Source of the DNA: Allomyces macrogynus ATCC 38327
Taxonomy: Eukaryota; Blastocladiomycota; Blastocladiomycetes; Blastocladiales; Blastocladiaceae
Reading direction: 5' to 3'
NCBI GenBank assembly: GCA_000151295.1
Contig: GG745345.1
Location: 782,231-846,230, forward strand
DNA length: 64,000 nt
The position numbers were made by a program, and so were the translations under genes. Below, one piece after another: positions 32,292 to 45,279 of this stretch. Under the pieces are notes generated by a model. The model made no database searches and was not told where the DNA came from. It saw only the letters and a list, made by a program, of their open reading frames with translations. Numbering within the stretch: position 1 is the stretch's first letter; each line of letters starts with the position of its first letter.

Positions 32292-33212
32292 NNNNNNNNN
32301 NNNNNNNNNNNNNNNNNNNNNNNNNNNNNNNNNNNNNNNNNNNNNNNNNNNNNNNNNNNNNNNNNNNNNNNNNNNNNNNNNNNNNNNNNNNNNNNNNNNN
32401 NNNNNNNNNNNNNNNNNNNNNNNNNNNNNNNNNNNNNNNNNNNNNNNNNNNNNNNNNNNNNNNNNNNNNNNNNNNNNNNNNNNNNNNNNNNNNNNNNNNN
32501 NNNNNNNNNNNNNNNNNNNNNNNNNNNNNNNNNNNNNNNNNNNNNNNNNNNNNNNNNNNNNNNNNNNNNNNNNNNNNNNNNNNNNNNNNNNNNNNNNNNN
32601 NNNNNNNNNNNNNNNNNNNNNNNNNNNNNNNNNNNNNNNNNNNNNNNNNNNNNNNNNNNNNNNNNNNNNNNNNNNNNNNNNNNNNNNNNNNNNNNNNNNN
32701 NNNNNNNNNNNNNNNNNNNNNNNNNNNNNNNNNNNNNNNNNNNNNNNNNNNNNNNNNNNNNNNNNNNNNNNNNNNNNNNNNNNNNNNNNNNNNNNNNNNN
32801 NNNNNNNNNNNNNNNNNNNNNNNNNNNNNNNNNNNNNNNNNNNNNNNNNNNNNNNNNNNNNNNNNNNNNNNNNNNNNNNNNNNNNNNNNNNNNNNNNNNN
32901 NNNNNNNNNNNNNNNNNNNNNNNNNNNNNNNNNNNNNNNNNNNNNNNNNNNNNNNNNNNNNNNNNNNNNNNNNNNNNNNNNNNNNNNNNNNNNNNNNNNN
33001 NNNNNNNNNNNNNNNNNNNNNNNNNNNNNNNNNNNNNNNNNNNNNNNNNNNNNNNNNNNNNNNNNNNNNNNNNNNNNNNNNNNNNNNNNNNNNNNNNNNN
33101 NNNNNNNNNNNNNNNNNNNNNNNNNNNNNNNNNNNNNNNNNNNNNNNNNNNNNNNNNNNNNNNNNNNNNNNNNNNNNNNNNNNNNNNNNNNNNNNNNNNN
33201 NNNNNNNNNNNN
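32292..33212. other. Assembly gap (921 N)
   Basis: A run of unknown bases. The left flank ends in a tandem of gcatgcaaatgggtg, suggesting that a repeat prevented assembly. Translations across it are meaningless. Confidence 1.
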
Positions 33213-34593
33213 ACAACCCTGCTTATGCACTCACACCAAACATGCACACCGCTCGACTCTCACTCTCGACCAACCAAGCATCTGGCTCTCTCTTCCTTCT
33301 CCCCTCCCTCCTCCCTCCTCCCTCTCCACCGTCCAACCTCGCCACGCGCCCACCCACACCAGGAGTCGCAATGGCTCCATGCCCCAGCTCCACTACCAGT
33401 TCCGGTTCCAGTCCCTGTTCCTCCTGTTCGGCTCGTGAAACCCGACGTCCACGCCCCCCCCCCCCCCCCCCAAATCCAGCAGGTCGAGCACCAATGCCCA
33501 ATCCTCGACCTCATCACCGGCGCCCAGCTCATCTAATATGAGCTGGTACCACATCTATTGGACCAATGTTAGGCGCTGTTCATCCAGCGGGGCAACATAT
33601 GTCCCAGCCAAGCAGACCGCTGCTGAGAAAATGGAGCAGGAGCGCAAGGACTGGATTGAGCGGCAGAACAAGTCTTGGCGGAGGAAACAAGACATGAACA
33701 GCGTACCATCTCTTTACATGGGCACCTTGATAATCTGGATGCGCCGTGATTTCATGGGCATGCCGAGGACGCAACGCTTATTGGCATCCATTGCCGTGGG
33801 TACGCAGCAAACTGGTCTGCCACGGTTGCCGGTTCAATGTTCTGCGACTGATTGATTGCGGCGGTAAATAGGTCATGGCGCGCTAGGCGACTTCACGTTG
33901 CTGACGGGTTATGATGTGAATTGAGAAGCTGCGTCTGAGTGAGCAGCAGCTAGCAGGCCGAAATCCGTTTCTATTCTAACTTTCCTCCAAAATCGCGCAA
34001 ACGGGTGGAGAATATTCAGCCCATGCTCATGATGTTTCTTGATCGGGTTCGCCACCCTCGATGCTTCCTCCCTGCACGCCAAAATCTCCTCGACTTCAAC
34101 TGACAGCTGCGCGTCCCTCAATTCGCTCGGCCCAGGTGTTTCCCATTTCGCGAAGTTTCGTCGACCACCGCTTGTCTGACGAGCTGACAAAATATAACTG
34201 AGACAGAAGCTGTGTCGATAAACGAATGAAAAAGATTTATTCGCCAATCCCGCTTTGTGTGGACGGCGGCGTTGATTTAAGGCCAAATCGAAGACCAGTC
34301 ACGGTCGCGCAAAGCCAAGGACGGCCGACAACCGTAAATCTGGATTTCTCCATTGCGGTGGGCACACAAGTGGGTGGAAAGCAAATCTAAGAGCATTTGT
34401 GTATTGGCGAACGACTAAAACCGCAAATTGCTCTCGAATTAGGGGCCGTGCTCTGCAGGGTGCGCGTGTGCGTGCCAACTGTCCACATCAACAAACATCA
34501 TACACCGCCGATCCAGCGCGGTGTTCTCCCTCTTCCTGTTCACGTCTCTCCCCCCTCTCCACCGTCTGTCATTGCCCCGCACTCATCCTCACC

Positions 34594-34734
34594 ATGAGCC
34601 GCGGCGGCGGGGGCCGCAGCTTTTCGTCCAGCCGCAGCACTTCGCATCGCACCAGCTACCCGTCCAGCCGCAGCTCCTCCGGCCGCAGTTCCTCGTCGCC
34701 TGGTCGCATTTCCTTGTCCGGCTCCCCCTTCTAG
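34594..34734 (+). pseudogene. Short Ser/Arg/Gly-rich ORF of the third tandem unit
   Basis: Begins MSRGGGGRSFSSSRSTSHR, 46 codons, ending GSPF-stop. In another frame downstream (about 34750-35060) coding-like sequence continues (PSLRFLFRSPFPLFGSRK, then AEQAAAEKKEQERKVAADQ), so this is probably exon or fragment remains of one gene broken by stops. The same pieces recur in the two upstream units. Function unknown. Confidence 0.4.
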
Positions 34735-35504
34735 CTTGGCGGCTCCATGCCTTCGCTGCGCTTCCTGTTTCGGTCTCCGTTCCCCCTGTTCGGTTCGCGG
34801 AAACCTATGTCGACACCGCCCAAATCCAGCGGATCGAAATCGACTGCCTCGTCTTCGGCCGCATTGCCTGCGCCCACGGGCGGCGGGGGTGGCTCGACCG
34901 ACATGACCTGGTACCCCATGTAGTGGCAAAATATTTGGCGCAGTCATTCAAGCGGGCTGTCCAATGTCTCGCCTGCCGAGCAGGCCGCCGCCGAGAAAAA
35001 GGAGCAAGAGCGCAAGGTCGCTGCCGACCAGCTTGAGCGGCAGCGCAAGGCCTTTGCATGAGCGCCATGTTTATCGGGTCGCGCCAAATATCCCTGGACT
35101 TGCCTATGTCGCGTCGCCTCTCGACGGTCATTGCGTTGGGTATGTCGCGCTGTCGTTGATCTGCCGCTCCAATGCTTCCCGACTGACCGGCTATGGCGAT
35201 CAAAAGGATTTGGCGCGCTAGGCGGTTACAAGGTGCTCACGGATTATGAAGCGGATTGAGACGTTGCGACCAAATCGGCCGTCGTCCGCATGTGGGCTCT
35301 GAATCTGAAATGAACTTCTATTCTTATTACCGAATCTACTGCAAAATTTCGCACATTGCCGGGTGGAGAATGTTCAGCAAAGCATCACATTGCTTCCTGC
35401 AATTCATCGCCCTCGCGGGTGCCAGCCGCACGCGCCAGAAGCTCCTCGACCTCGGCTGGCAGCGGCTCCTCGACAAAATCCTTGACGTAAAACTGTGCGA
35501 GCCC

Positions 35505-36386
35505 TCACCCTTGGTCATGAACAAACGTCGGCGTGTACCCGCGACGCTGGTAAATGCGGTTGTTGCGCTTATCGCGGAACGACGTGTGCAGCGCAAGCTT
35601 GCGCACGGGCGTGTGCGCGGGCACGACTTCGTCCTCATCCTCGCCGAGTTCATAGGGTGCGGGCGGGCGCGACGGCGCACCTAGTCGGCCTGCCGCGTAC
35701 TGCTCGGAAAAGTCGAGGAGCGCCTTGGCGTACCCGCGGCCCTGGAACGGCGGAGGAATCGCTAGGACGGAAATGGCGGCGACGCCCGTCGCGCGGCAAC
35801 TGTACTGGTCGCGCGCCTGGTCGAGTCCACCGAAAATGGACGAAGCGTAGTCGGTGTTGTCCCAGTCGACGGCAACCGTGCCAATGGGCCAGTAGGACGT
35901 GCTCGTTGCGGGCACGGACAGGACTTGGCCGTTGGCGCTGATGAGGTCCTCGACGTCGACATCGAGCGGTTCGTCGGTTTCGATGCAAATGATGCCTTTG
36001 GGTCCGTGCTCGGCGAGGAAGGCGGTCAAGTTCGCGCGCGCCTTGTCGGCGGGGACCCACGCAACGTAGATGGTGCGGAATCCGCGGCGGTGCGACTCGT
36101 AGTAGTTTTCAATCCATTCGAGTGACGAGTTCCAGGTCACATCGCGCGTCAGTTTAAAGAATGGGCGCAACGAGTCGGTGAGCTCCGTCTTGACGTGGGT
36201 GAACGGAACCGTTAGAATGAGCAAGAGTTTTTTCCAAAGCTGATGTGCTGGGATAGTCATCGTCTGGACACACACCATGACCATTCCCCCTTCCCATGGA
36301 TAGACTTCGACTTCAGCTGAATCGCAGGCCATGGTGCCGGTCAAGTAGCGCGGCTGCGTCGGCATCGGTTTGGATGCCATGGACAT
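35505..36386 (-). CDS. GNAT-like acetyltransferase-domain protein
   Basis: One open frame of 293 aa. Residues about 200-230 read VLAIPPPFQGRGYAKALLDF, the acetyl-CoA-binding motif A (Q/RxxGxG/A) of GCN5-related N-acetyltransferases, and the C-terminus RNNRIYQRRGYTPTFVHDQG has the motif B pattern with a final aromatic Gly-Tyr. The first 200 residues are not of a named family; they include VYPWEGG and WIENYYESHRRGF. An 87-nt stretch (about 36192-36278, GTGTGT...CTAAC...CAAG, phase 0) has all the signals of an intron, so the protein may be 264 aa and the apparent LWKKLLLILTVPF segment may not exist in it. Substrate unknown. Confidence 0.65.
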   Translation of the reverse strand: MSMASKPMPTQPRYLTGTMACDSAEVEVYPWEGGMVMVCVQTMTIPAHQLWKKLLLILTVPFTHVKTELTDSLRPFFKLTRDVTWNSSLEWIENYYESHRRGFRTIYVAWVPADKARANLTAFLAEHGPKGIICIETDEPLDVDVEDLISANGQVLSVPATSTSYWPIGTVAVDWDNTDYASSIFGGLDQARDQYSCRATGVAAISVLAIPPPFQGRGYAKALLDFSEQYAAGRLGAPSRPPAPYELGEDEDEVVPAHTPVRKLALHTSFRDKRNNRIYQRRGYTPTFVHDQG

Positions 36387-37612
36387 GATACCGAGATCAA
36401 TGGTGCTGTCGTTTGCAAAGTTGGTTGGTTGGCCAGTCGCTGCAAAGAGCTGGGAGTTGGCGGACGAAAGAGGAGCAAGAGAGATATTACGTCGATGCCG
36501 GTTGCAACTTGCAAGCGCTCCTCCACTCCCTAGTCGGCAGGAAAGAGTCGCCTAAGCGTTGCTAACGCCCATTGATGAGTCTGAAGCGAACCGAGGGCGT
36601 TGCTTGATCATGGCACGATTGTGCGGCCGGCCGAACCTTCGGGCACTTGAAACGCATCCACGTGAGCCGTCCACCGCACAATCAGCGCCACGCACCGGAT
36701 CAGGCACTTCCCATTTGCGATTTCGTCGCCATAGGCAAGCCACCGGAGCTGCCGCGAACGGCGACTGCCTGTCCGCCCCGTCTTTCGCGCTGAAGAACCA
36801 CCACCACACCGCTCAACAACCACCACAGCTGCTTTGTCGAACTCCACCATCGTACGACAGGTTGGACCCCCCGCGCTGGACCCGGCCGACTCGAGACGCG
36901 CGCGCATCGTTGCGCTCCAAGTGTACGCATTAGACCGCAGCGCCAAGGAACACGACTGCCATCACCGAGTGGCGGCACTGTCGCGCGATCAGTCCACCTG
37001 CACGCTCCGCCTGGCCCCGGTCAGCCAAGTGCCAAGGGGCTCCTCCACCACGTCCCCCCACACTTTCAAGGCGCGCCACCTCGTTTGAGCCTGCCAGTTG
37101 GCGTTCGTCCTGCTCGTCGTCGCCGCCGCGCGCTTCTCGCTCTTTCTCTCCAACGACGCCGTTCTTACGTCGCTTTCCCGGAACGGACGAACCGACCCGT
37201 GGCCCTGTGCTCCACTCCCTCTGTGCTCCTGCAAGTTGTTGTCCGGTGCGGTGACCACCGCGCGCCAAGCTCGGCTCCTCGGGCTGTCGACAACCGCAAC
37301 TCGCTTCGGCTCGAACGCTTATATCCCGTTGTTCGTGGGTGGCGTGGTGACGCTCGTTCATCGAGCGGGACCCGCCCCGCTCTTCTCTCTGTCGCCGTGA
37401 CGCGCGACGCTCCACCGTCCAAGCCGCCGGCGTCCGCGGCAGCCGCGGCATCGCTCTCACTCCTGCCTGTTGGCGCGATCACTGGCCCGCGCTACCCATC
37501 GGGCCCCGTCCCCAACTCGTGCGCGTGTCCTGCCGTGCTTGGTGGGCTCTCGCAGTCGATTGGCGACTCGTTCTTGACAGCCTCCTCAACGATCAATACG
37601 ACAACAACGACC
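36387..37612. other. Intergenic / 5' leader of the PAK gene
   Basis: Separates the divergent GNAT-like and PAK genes. An open frame runs in phase into the PAK start from 37085, but it is Arg/Ser-rich, lacks conservation and probably represents 5' UTR. Confidence 0.45.
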
Positions 37613-40020
<2,408 letters not shown>

Positions 40021-40279
40021 AGATTTTGATGCGGTTTTACGGATGTGGATGCGGCGTGTGCGATGGCTGGGGGGAGGGGAGAGAGAGAGAGAAAGATGCG
40101 ACCTAGCTTTGTGATGTTTGTACGGATTGTTGTGCGCCCTGTTATTGTATAGTTTGGTGTTGTCGATGTTATCGTCACGACCGAGGTGTTCAACGCAGCG
40201 TTACAGTCCAGCAGCGGTTCAGGCAAATTTGTGAGAGTGGCAAGGTAGTCTTCGTGTTCCAGATCAAATCGGGCTGGAG

Positions 40280-40933
40280 TTGCTACAGCAACACGCGGCG
40301 GCGCGCGACTGCGAACAAGCTCCCCTCCTCACATCCACCCCAGTCTCGGCCGCACCCAATAACGCGCCCGTGGTCGTATTCGACACGCCACTCTCGGCCG
40401 TCACCGACGACTCGCCCGACGTCGCCGACTCGTCGGTCAGCAGTTCCCTGCCGACGCCCTTGCCGGGCGACTCCGTGACTGGCGGCCCGTCGTTCCGGCG
40501 CCGGTTCCACGACGCGTCCCCGCCCGTGGACGGGTCGGTGCCCGTGCTCATGAGCGGGCTGGCGCCCTTGACTACCGTGCACATGGACGCGCCGAGTATT
40601 GATGCGCCGCTGACGGCGGCCGTGTTCCGGTCCGCGTCCACGGGTCGTCGTGCGGGCGGAGTGCCGGAAACGAGTGGCGTCGGGACAACGTTGGCGGTCG
40701 CTGGCGCGGGAGAGACGGCGTATTTGCCGCCAGGAACGCCGCAGACGTGGGAGACGGTTGGGGAGGCCGGGGTCGCTGTGTCGGCACCGGTCGTTTCGCA
40801 TAGTACCGTCGCGGTCGGTGGTGGGGCGGGGAATGGCGCGGGCGTGCAGCACGCGTCGCGGCCCATTGTCGGGCTCGCGACGCGTCCGGAAGTCACGTCG
40901 CTCGTGATTCGGGGTGGCGGCGGAGGGTCATAA
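40280..40933 (+). CDS. Unidentified Ser/Thr/Gly-rich ORF, probably a 3' exon
   Basis: An open frame with host-like codon use (strong preference for G/C in third positions) but no Met at its start. The stretch upstream carries a plausible acceptor (ttcgtgttccag before 40263), so this is probably the last exon of a gene whose 5' part I cannot place. It reads VVVFDTPLSAVTDDSPDV, FRRRFHDASPPVDG and ends TSLVIRGGGGGS. It is disordered and resembles no family I know. The antisense frame is also open but has poorer codon use. Confidence 0.4.
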   Translation: MLQQHAAARDCEQAPLLTSTPVSAAPNNAPVVVFDTPLSAVTDDSPDVADSSVSSSLPTPLPGDSVTGGPSFRRRFHDASPPVDGSVPVLMSGLAPLTTVHMDAPSIDAPLTAAVFRSASTGRRAGGVPETSGVGTTLAVAGAGETAYLPPGTPQTWETVGEAGVAVSAPVVSHSTVAVGGGAGNGAGVQHASRPIVGLATRPEVTSLVIRGGGGGS

Positions 40934-42344
40934 AATCGCGACTGCGGTTGCGTCGCGGCTCGTGTTCGTGCTCTTCTCTCCACCCACTCAAGTTACCATT
41001 CTGCTCGAGTTGCCTTGTTGATTCTTGCTGTGCCCACCTTGCTTGGTTCTTTCCCCTCCTTTGTGTGGCTGGGCACCCGCCGCGCATCTACTTCCGGTCC
41101 TCCTTTCCCTCCCATTTTTGCCTGTTGTCTTGCTCATCTCCTTGCGTGCCAGTTGAGATTTTGCTCGTTCTCCTTTTGCGTGTTTTCCGTGGGTGCATCT
41201 CTGGCTGTGCCCTCAACCACGGAGTTTGCCACGGGCGCGGCCCGCGTCGTGCTGCATACATACATACATACATACCAGTGCTTTTCCCTCAACGAGAGGA
41301 AGGCGCCGCACCGGGAGAGGCGTGGCGTGCGGATGAGACGAAACGGTGCGCGACAGCAGCAGCAGCAGCAGCGAAAGGGCAGCCGAGTCCACGTCACGCC
41401 AATGCCAAGCAGCCCGTTCGCCGTTCGGTCAGATCACGTCACTCGTGCATTCCAAGATGAAATGGAGCGATTGTTTGTGAAGAGCATAGCTTGGAACAGG
41501 CGCCGTTTCGTATCCTGGTCCGAACGCAGTTGGGTTATCTATCAAACTTTGGGTGCTTGAATTAGTGCTGGCTTCAGCCAGTTCCCAGCTGCACATCACT
41601 CGACCGGGACTTCTATTTTGCCACTTTCTGATTTTTTTTTTCATCACTTTGGGCGAGAGCAGTGCTTGCTCAGAGACCGGTAACATTTATTTGCATGCTC
41701 GTTACCAAAAGGAAGGATTGTGGTTTTGGCATTCTGATCCGGTTATTTGGCCGCCGCTCTGGCACGCCGTTCTGCTTGAATGATGACCCTTCATGGCAGT
41801 CTGTTCATGAGAATTGAACTGATGCGAGCAATGACACCACGGTCGGCTCGCTGCTGTCTGCTGACCAGATTTGGGCCGGGTTTGGAGGAAGAAATCTGCT
41901 GGACCACTCTGGCGCAGACTCGGCCTTTTTCAACGATTGTGGCAAGAGGAGCAAATCCAACGAAACTACAAGAGAAGAGGACAGAACGGATGCGAGTGGA
42001 CTCGCGTGCGCACTTGAATGCAGGCTGAGCGTGACTTTACACGTCGGCGCTCCAAGGATGGATGTGCAACCACAGGACTGGGTGGCAGATTGACCCAGCC
42101 CACAGCAATGGCATCAGGAGGTAGATCAGCGCAGACTGCATGGTGAATCAAATCAGCAGCAGCAGCAGTAGACATGGCGTGTGTGTCGCCAGTCACAATG
42201 CGATGATTCTCACCTTCCGGGCTCGCAAAGCACTTGTTCCCGCACCTCCCATCGTCGCTCATATCGCTCGCGCTGTGTAATAATCATCTGGCGACGGATG
42301 ACCTGTGCCGTACGACCACGGCCAAGCTCGCTGACGCAAGATCA
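40934..42344. other. No gene recognised; AT-richer from about 41430
   Basis: Contains the tetranucleotide run (catacata)n at 41256-41276, a CAGCAG run at 41354-41374 and a T9 run near 41632. From 41430 to 42290 the composition drops in GC like the spacer at 8640-9720. It sits where the 5' half of the GTPase gene would be expected. Confidence 0.45.
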
Positions 42345-43088
42345 ACGACGGCGTGCATGCTCGTGTTTGACCGCACGTGTTCCGACAACTATGCCCACGA
42401 CCGGCACGCACTGACCCTCGCGTCCTTGCCCTCCAACAAGTCACCGATCGCGCCTCGTTCGACTCGCTCACCGACTGGGCCACGTCGACGCACCTGCTCG
42501 ACCCCACAACCAACCAATTCACACGCCCGACCATTCTCGTCGGGACCAAGGCCAACTTCGTCGCCGTTCCCGCCGCCGTCACGGCCGCTGCCGCCGCGGC
42601 TACAGGCACCGCGTTCCTGCCTGACGCGCTCACGACGGGACTCGGGATGCGTGTATCCACGTCGATGGAGCGGTCCGCATCGATGGTTCGGTCACCCTCC
42701 ATTGCCGTTTCCGGGGCCGCAGCAGCAGCGGCCTCCCCCCCCACCGCCGCCGGAAAACCCGTTGCGCGCGGTTCCCCGCGCCAAGGCGCGCGCGTGGGCG
42801 GCGGCGCGTGGTGGCGAATACGGGAAGATCAAGTACGTGCGGCGCCAATACCTGGTAAGATCGAACGTGTGACTGACTTTTTTTGTGTGTGTGTGTGGGG
42901 GGGGGGGGGGGGGGTGGACGGATAGTGCGGCAAACGCCAAAGCCGTCGGCAACGCCATCGACCAAGTGGTGCGCATGGTCACGCGCGCGATGCCGGGCAA
43001 CGTGCTCGTGAACCCGGCCGCGCTCGTCGACTTGAACGTGCGCCCAACGCGGCCGTTGCGGCAGGGGAAACACGTCGAGTACATATGA
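42345..43088 (+). pseudogene. Ras-superfamily small GTPase remnant lacking G1-G3
   Basis: Only the second half of a Rab/Ras-like protein is found. ACMLVFD (beta-4) ends at about 42373; with a GC donor (gcacgt) and acceptor caacaag it joins LTDRASFDSLTDWATSTHLL, then RPTILVGTKANF, where the G4 NKxD/TKxD Asp is Asn. A 50-residue Ala/Ser-rich insert follows, then AKARAWAAARGGEYGKI. A GTACGT donor at 42829 and acceptor gatag at 42927, around a long G homopolymer, give NAANAKAVGNAIDQVVRMV and the end GKHVEYI-TGA. The P-loop, switch I and DTAGQ are absent upstream over more than 1 kb. It is probably a truncated pseudogene; a mis-assembled 5' end is the alternative. Confidence 0.5.
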
Positions 43089-43221
43089 ACCTCGCACGAC
43101 TGCACCGCGCGATGCCGGGGATACGACGGATAAAGTGGACTGGTTGGAGTGAACACGTGAGCACTGCGATATACTTCTTCGTTTCTTTGCGCGCCCGTTC
43201 ATGTACAAACAGCGCCCACCG

Positions 43222-44448
43222 CTACTGCTGGTGCACGAGCGAGTCGGTCGACTCGGACTTGATCAACCCGCGCGCCGGCTTTTCGTCGAGGACGGGCGAG
43301 TCGAGGCGCACTTGGCTGCTGGCGAACCGCCGGCGCAGCGACTGGATCATCGCGTGGAACCAGTACAAATTGAGCGTGTTGAGCACGACGTTGGCCACTG
43401 CGTAGACCAAAAACAGGGCCATGGGCAGCTGGTCGAGCACGGCAATGACCGAGACTACGGGTGGGGAGGGTTAGCACGAGCGAGGAATGGGAGCGAAGAC
43501 AATACGGATCGGGGCGTACCGAAAAATTGATACGACGAGTAGAACCCAAAGCAAATCCGTGCCAGGAAGAACGTGGCGAGGAAGACGATGCCGTTGACGA
43601 GCTGGATCGTCGTGCCCGTCATGCCCGTCTTGTCCATGAACCAGTGCAGGTTCAAAAAGGGCGTCGACAGCTCAAACATGAGGAAGACCGACCCGTAGTA
43701 GAGCAGGAACGGGCGCTGCATTCCGTGCAAACAGTGCGGGTGAGACAAAGCTGAATCGCCTGGCGACGGCAGAAGACAGAAGAAAACGTACGAAGGAGAG
43801 CAGGTACACGGCAAGACATGCGATCCCGTGTACGAGGAACCCAATCCCAAACGTCTTGACATGCACCAGCGAGAAAATCGCGTCCCACAAGAAATAGCCG
43901 CAGCAAATCGCGTAGGTCGTGCCAGCTTGGTGCGTGTACCCAAAGACCGGGTTTGCGACGAGCACCGGATCAAACAATTGCGGCCATGCAAGCGAGACAA
44001 TCGTCACGGCGTGCACGGACGAGACAACGTGCACATCCCAGTCGAGCTTGCGCTTGGACGACAGGCCGCGGTAGCTGACGGGCGCGACGAGCGGCGACAG
44101 GTACCGCGACAGCAACAACAACACCTGGCAGGCTACGGCCGAGCCCAGCAGAATGTGCCAGTGCGCCGGCAGCGTTTGCAGGCCGACGACGTCAACGAGG
44201 AACTGCACAGGCCACGGCGGCGGGAATGCCACGGTCAGGTCAATCAACGGCGGCGCGGCGGCTGCTGCCCCGGGCGTGATGGTTGTCGCGCTCGTGATAC
44301 TGCTGGTCATTTGAGCGGCGGCCGGTGCTGCAGCTGCCGCGGCAGCCGCGAACGAGGGCAACGAGGACAGCTCGATCACGGCGGTGGCGAACGCGAGCAG
44401 CGCGGCCGCGGTGCGGAATGCAGAGAGTAGTGGGCGAGCTGTTGGCAT
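43222..44448 (-). CDS. TLC (TRAM-LAG1-CLN8) domain membrane protein, TMEM56/TLCD4-like (3 exons)
   Basis: Multi-pass membrane protein of the TLC family, whose members act in ceramide/sphingolipid metabolism or membrane lipid homeostasis. Exons 44448-43792, 43715-43520 and 43454-43222; introns of 76 and 65 nt start GTACGT and GTACGC. 361 aa. After an Ala-rich N-terminus come about seven hydrophobic helices, with family features KRKLDWDVHVVSSVHAVTI, the conserved His in helix two, GYFLWDAIFSLVHVKTFG, FLVHGIACLAVYLLSF, and FELSTPFLNLHWFMDKTG. This last motif (F-E-x-STPFLN-W) is typical of TMEM56/TLCD1-4 proteins rather than ceramide synthases, which have a HHxxxDD motif not seen here. A C-terminal cytosolic tail of about 45 residues ends SLVHQQ. 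Substrate unknown. Confidence 0.85.
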
Positions 44449-45279
44449 CAAGACTTGCAGTCGCGTCGAAGTCGGAGGGCTCGTTGGTTGTCGCGGGAAA
44501 GAGAAGAAGTGCACGACCGGCACAAGCGCTCAAGTCCGGCGGCCAGAGCGGGCCCTGCAGCGCGCGCCCCTCCACGCCGGGCCCGCTGCCATCATAAAAT
44601 TGAATATGGTGCGCGCCAAGGTTGATTTGTGAGCGTCGGCCGGCCCGAGCGCGAGGTGTTTGGTGCCAGGGCTTCAATCAGTCCGGCGGGTGGGCCGGCT
44701 GGCGGCCCCCATCGCGGTCCCCATCGACCCGGGCAGGGTTTGACGTGGACCATCGACGTGGAAGCGCCTGCGTCCCTCAAGCGAAACCTAACCTGCCTCG
44801 GGGTGCTGCGCCACAAAACAACCACCATCCAACACAGCTAACTCACAAGTCAGAAATCAAGTTTTCGCGAAGGACCCCACTTTTATTTAATTTACGCGTC
44901 GCAGCACTTTATGCGAGCTCGACGGCGTGCCTGCAGCGCGCCTGCACCTGCCTTGTGCCTGCAGGTCCCCTGCAGCAGTTTGATGGGACGCGCGTGAGCG
45001 CCGCCAAACCGGGGGGCGACCTGATTGAGCCCATTCTCCCTCGGCGACCTTCTCTCTCAGCGACGAGCTAGCTGCGCGACCAGCTGCACGACCGACTTAA
45101 ATCGACTTGAACCAGCTGTCGTGCTGGCGGATCCGACCCTGCTCACGAACCCCTGCCCACTTGGACCAGCACCGACGCGCCAGCTGTTTGCACGGCCAGC
45201 AAACCAGCAAGCACCCTGCCGTGATCCGCCGTGATCGACGCTCCTCGCTCCGCAAACGCATCAACCAACCCAACGAACA
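44449..45279. other. Divergent promoter region of the TLC-domain and AP-1 mu genes
   Basis: 831 bp without an ORF I can support. GGCC/GGCGGCC-rich direct repeats lie at about 44690-44730 (ggcgg, ccatcg) and CTGCAGC palindromes at 44930-44980. Confidence 0.45.

Larger units (their letters stand above)
31370..35400 (+). repeat. Three decayed, related Ser-rich loci in tandem
   Basis: Three units share parts in the same order: a pyrimidine-rich leader; a Ser/Gly-rich coding piece (31465-31700; remnant near 33371-33430; 34594-34734); a charged AEQAAAEKKEQERK-like piece (33600-33680 and 34970-35060, clearly homologous DNA, including CAGC/AGCAG-ACCGCTGCTGAGAAAATGGAGCA against its counterpart); and a 3' segment with the common string cgggtggagaat (34002, 35360; gggtggagaac at 31980). 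Units 2 and 3 also share ggcgcgctaggcg at 33880 and 35215. Each reading frame is interrupted. Unit 1 and unit 2 are separated by the assembly gap, probably because of these repeats. Confidence 0.6.

Noticed and set aside
32061..33541. Several long ORFs across 32292-33212
   Set aside because: They consist almost entirely of unknown bases in the assembly gap.
37085..37612. 528-nt in-frame N-terminal extension of the PAK kinase
   Set aside because: Arg/Ser-rich, no conservation and host-leader character; the ATG at 37613 is a better start.
40200..40262. Coding-like stretch VFNAALQSSSGSGKFVRVA just before the unidentified ORF, with GSGK suggesting a P-loop
   Set aside because: Only about 19 nt would separate it from the next frame, too short for an intron, and the rest of a P-loop protein is absent.
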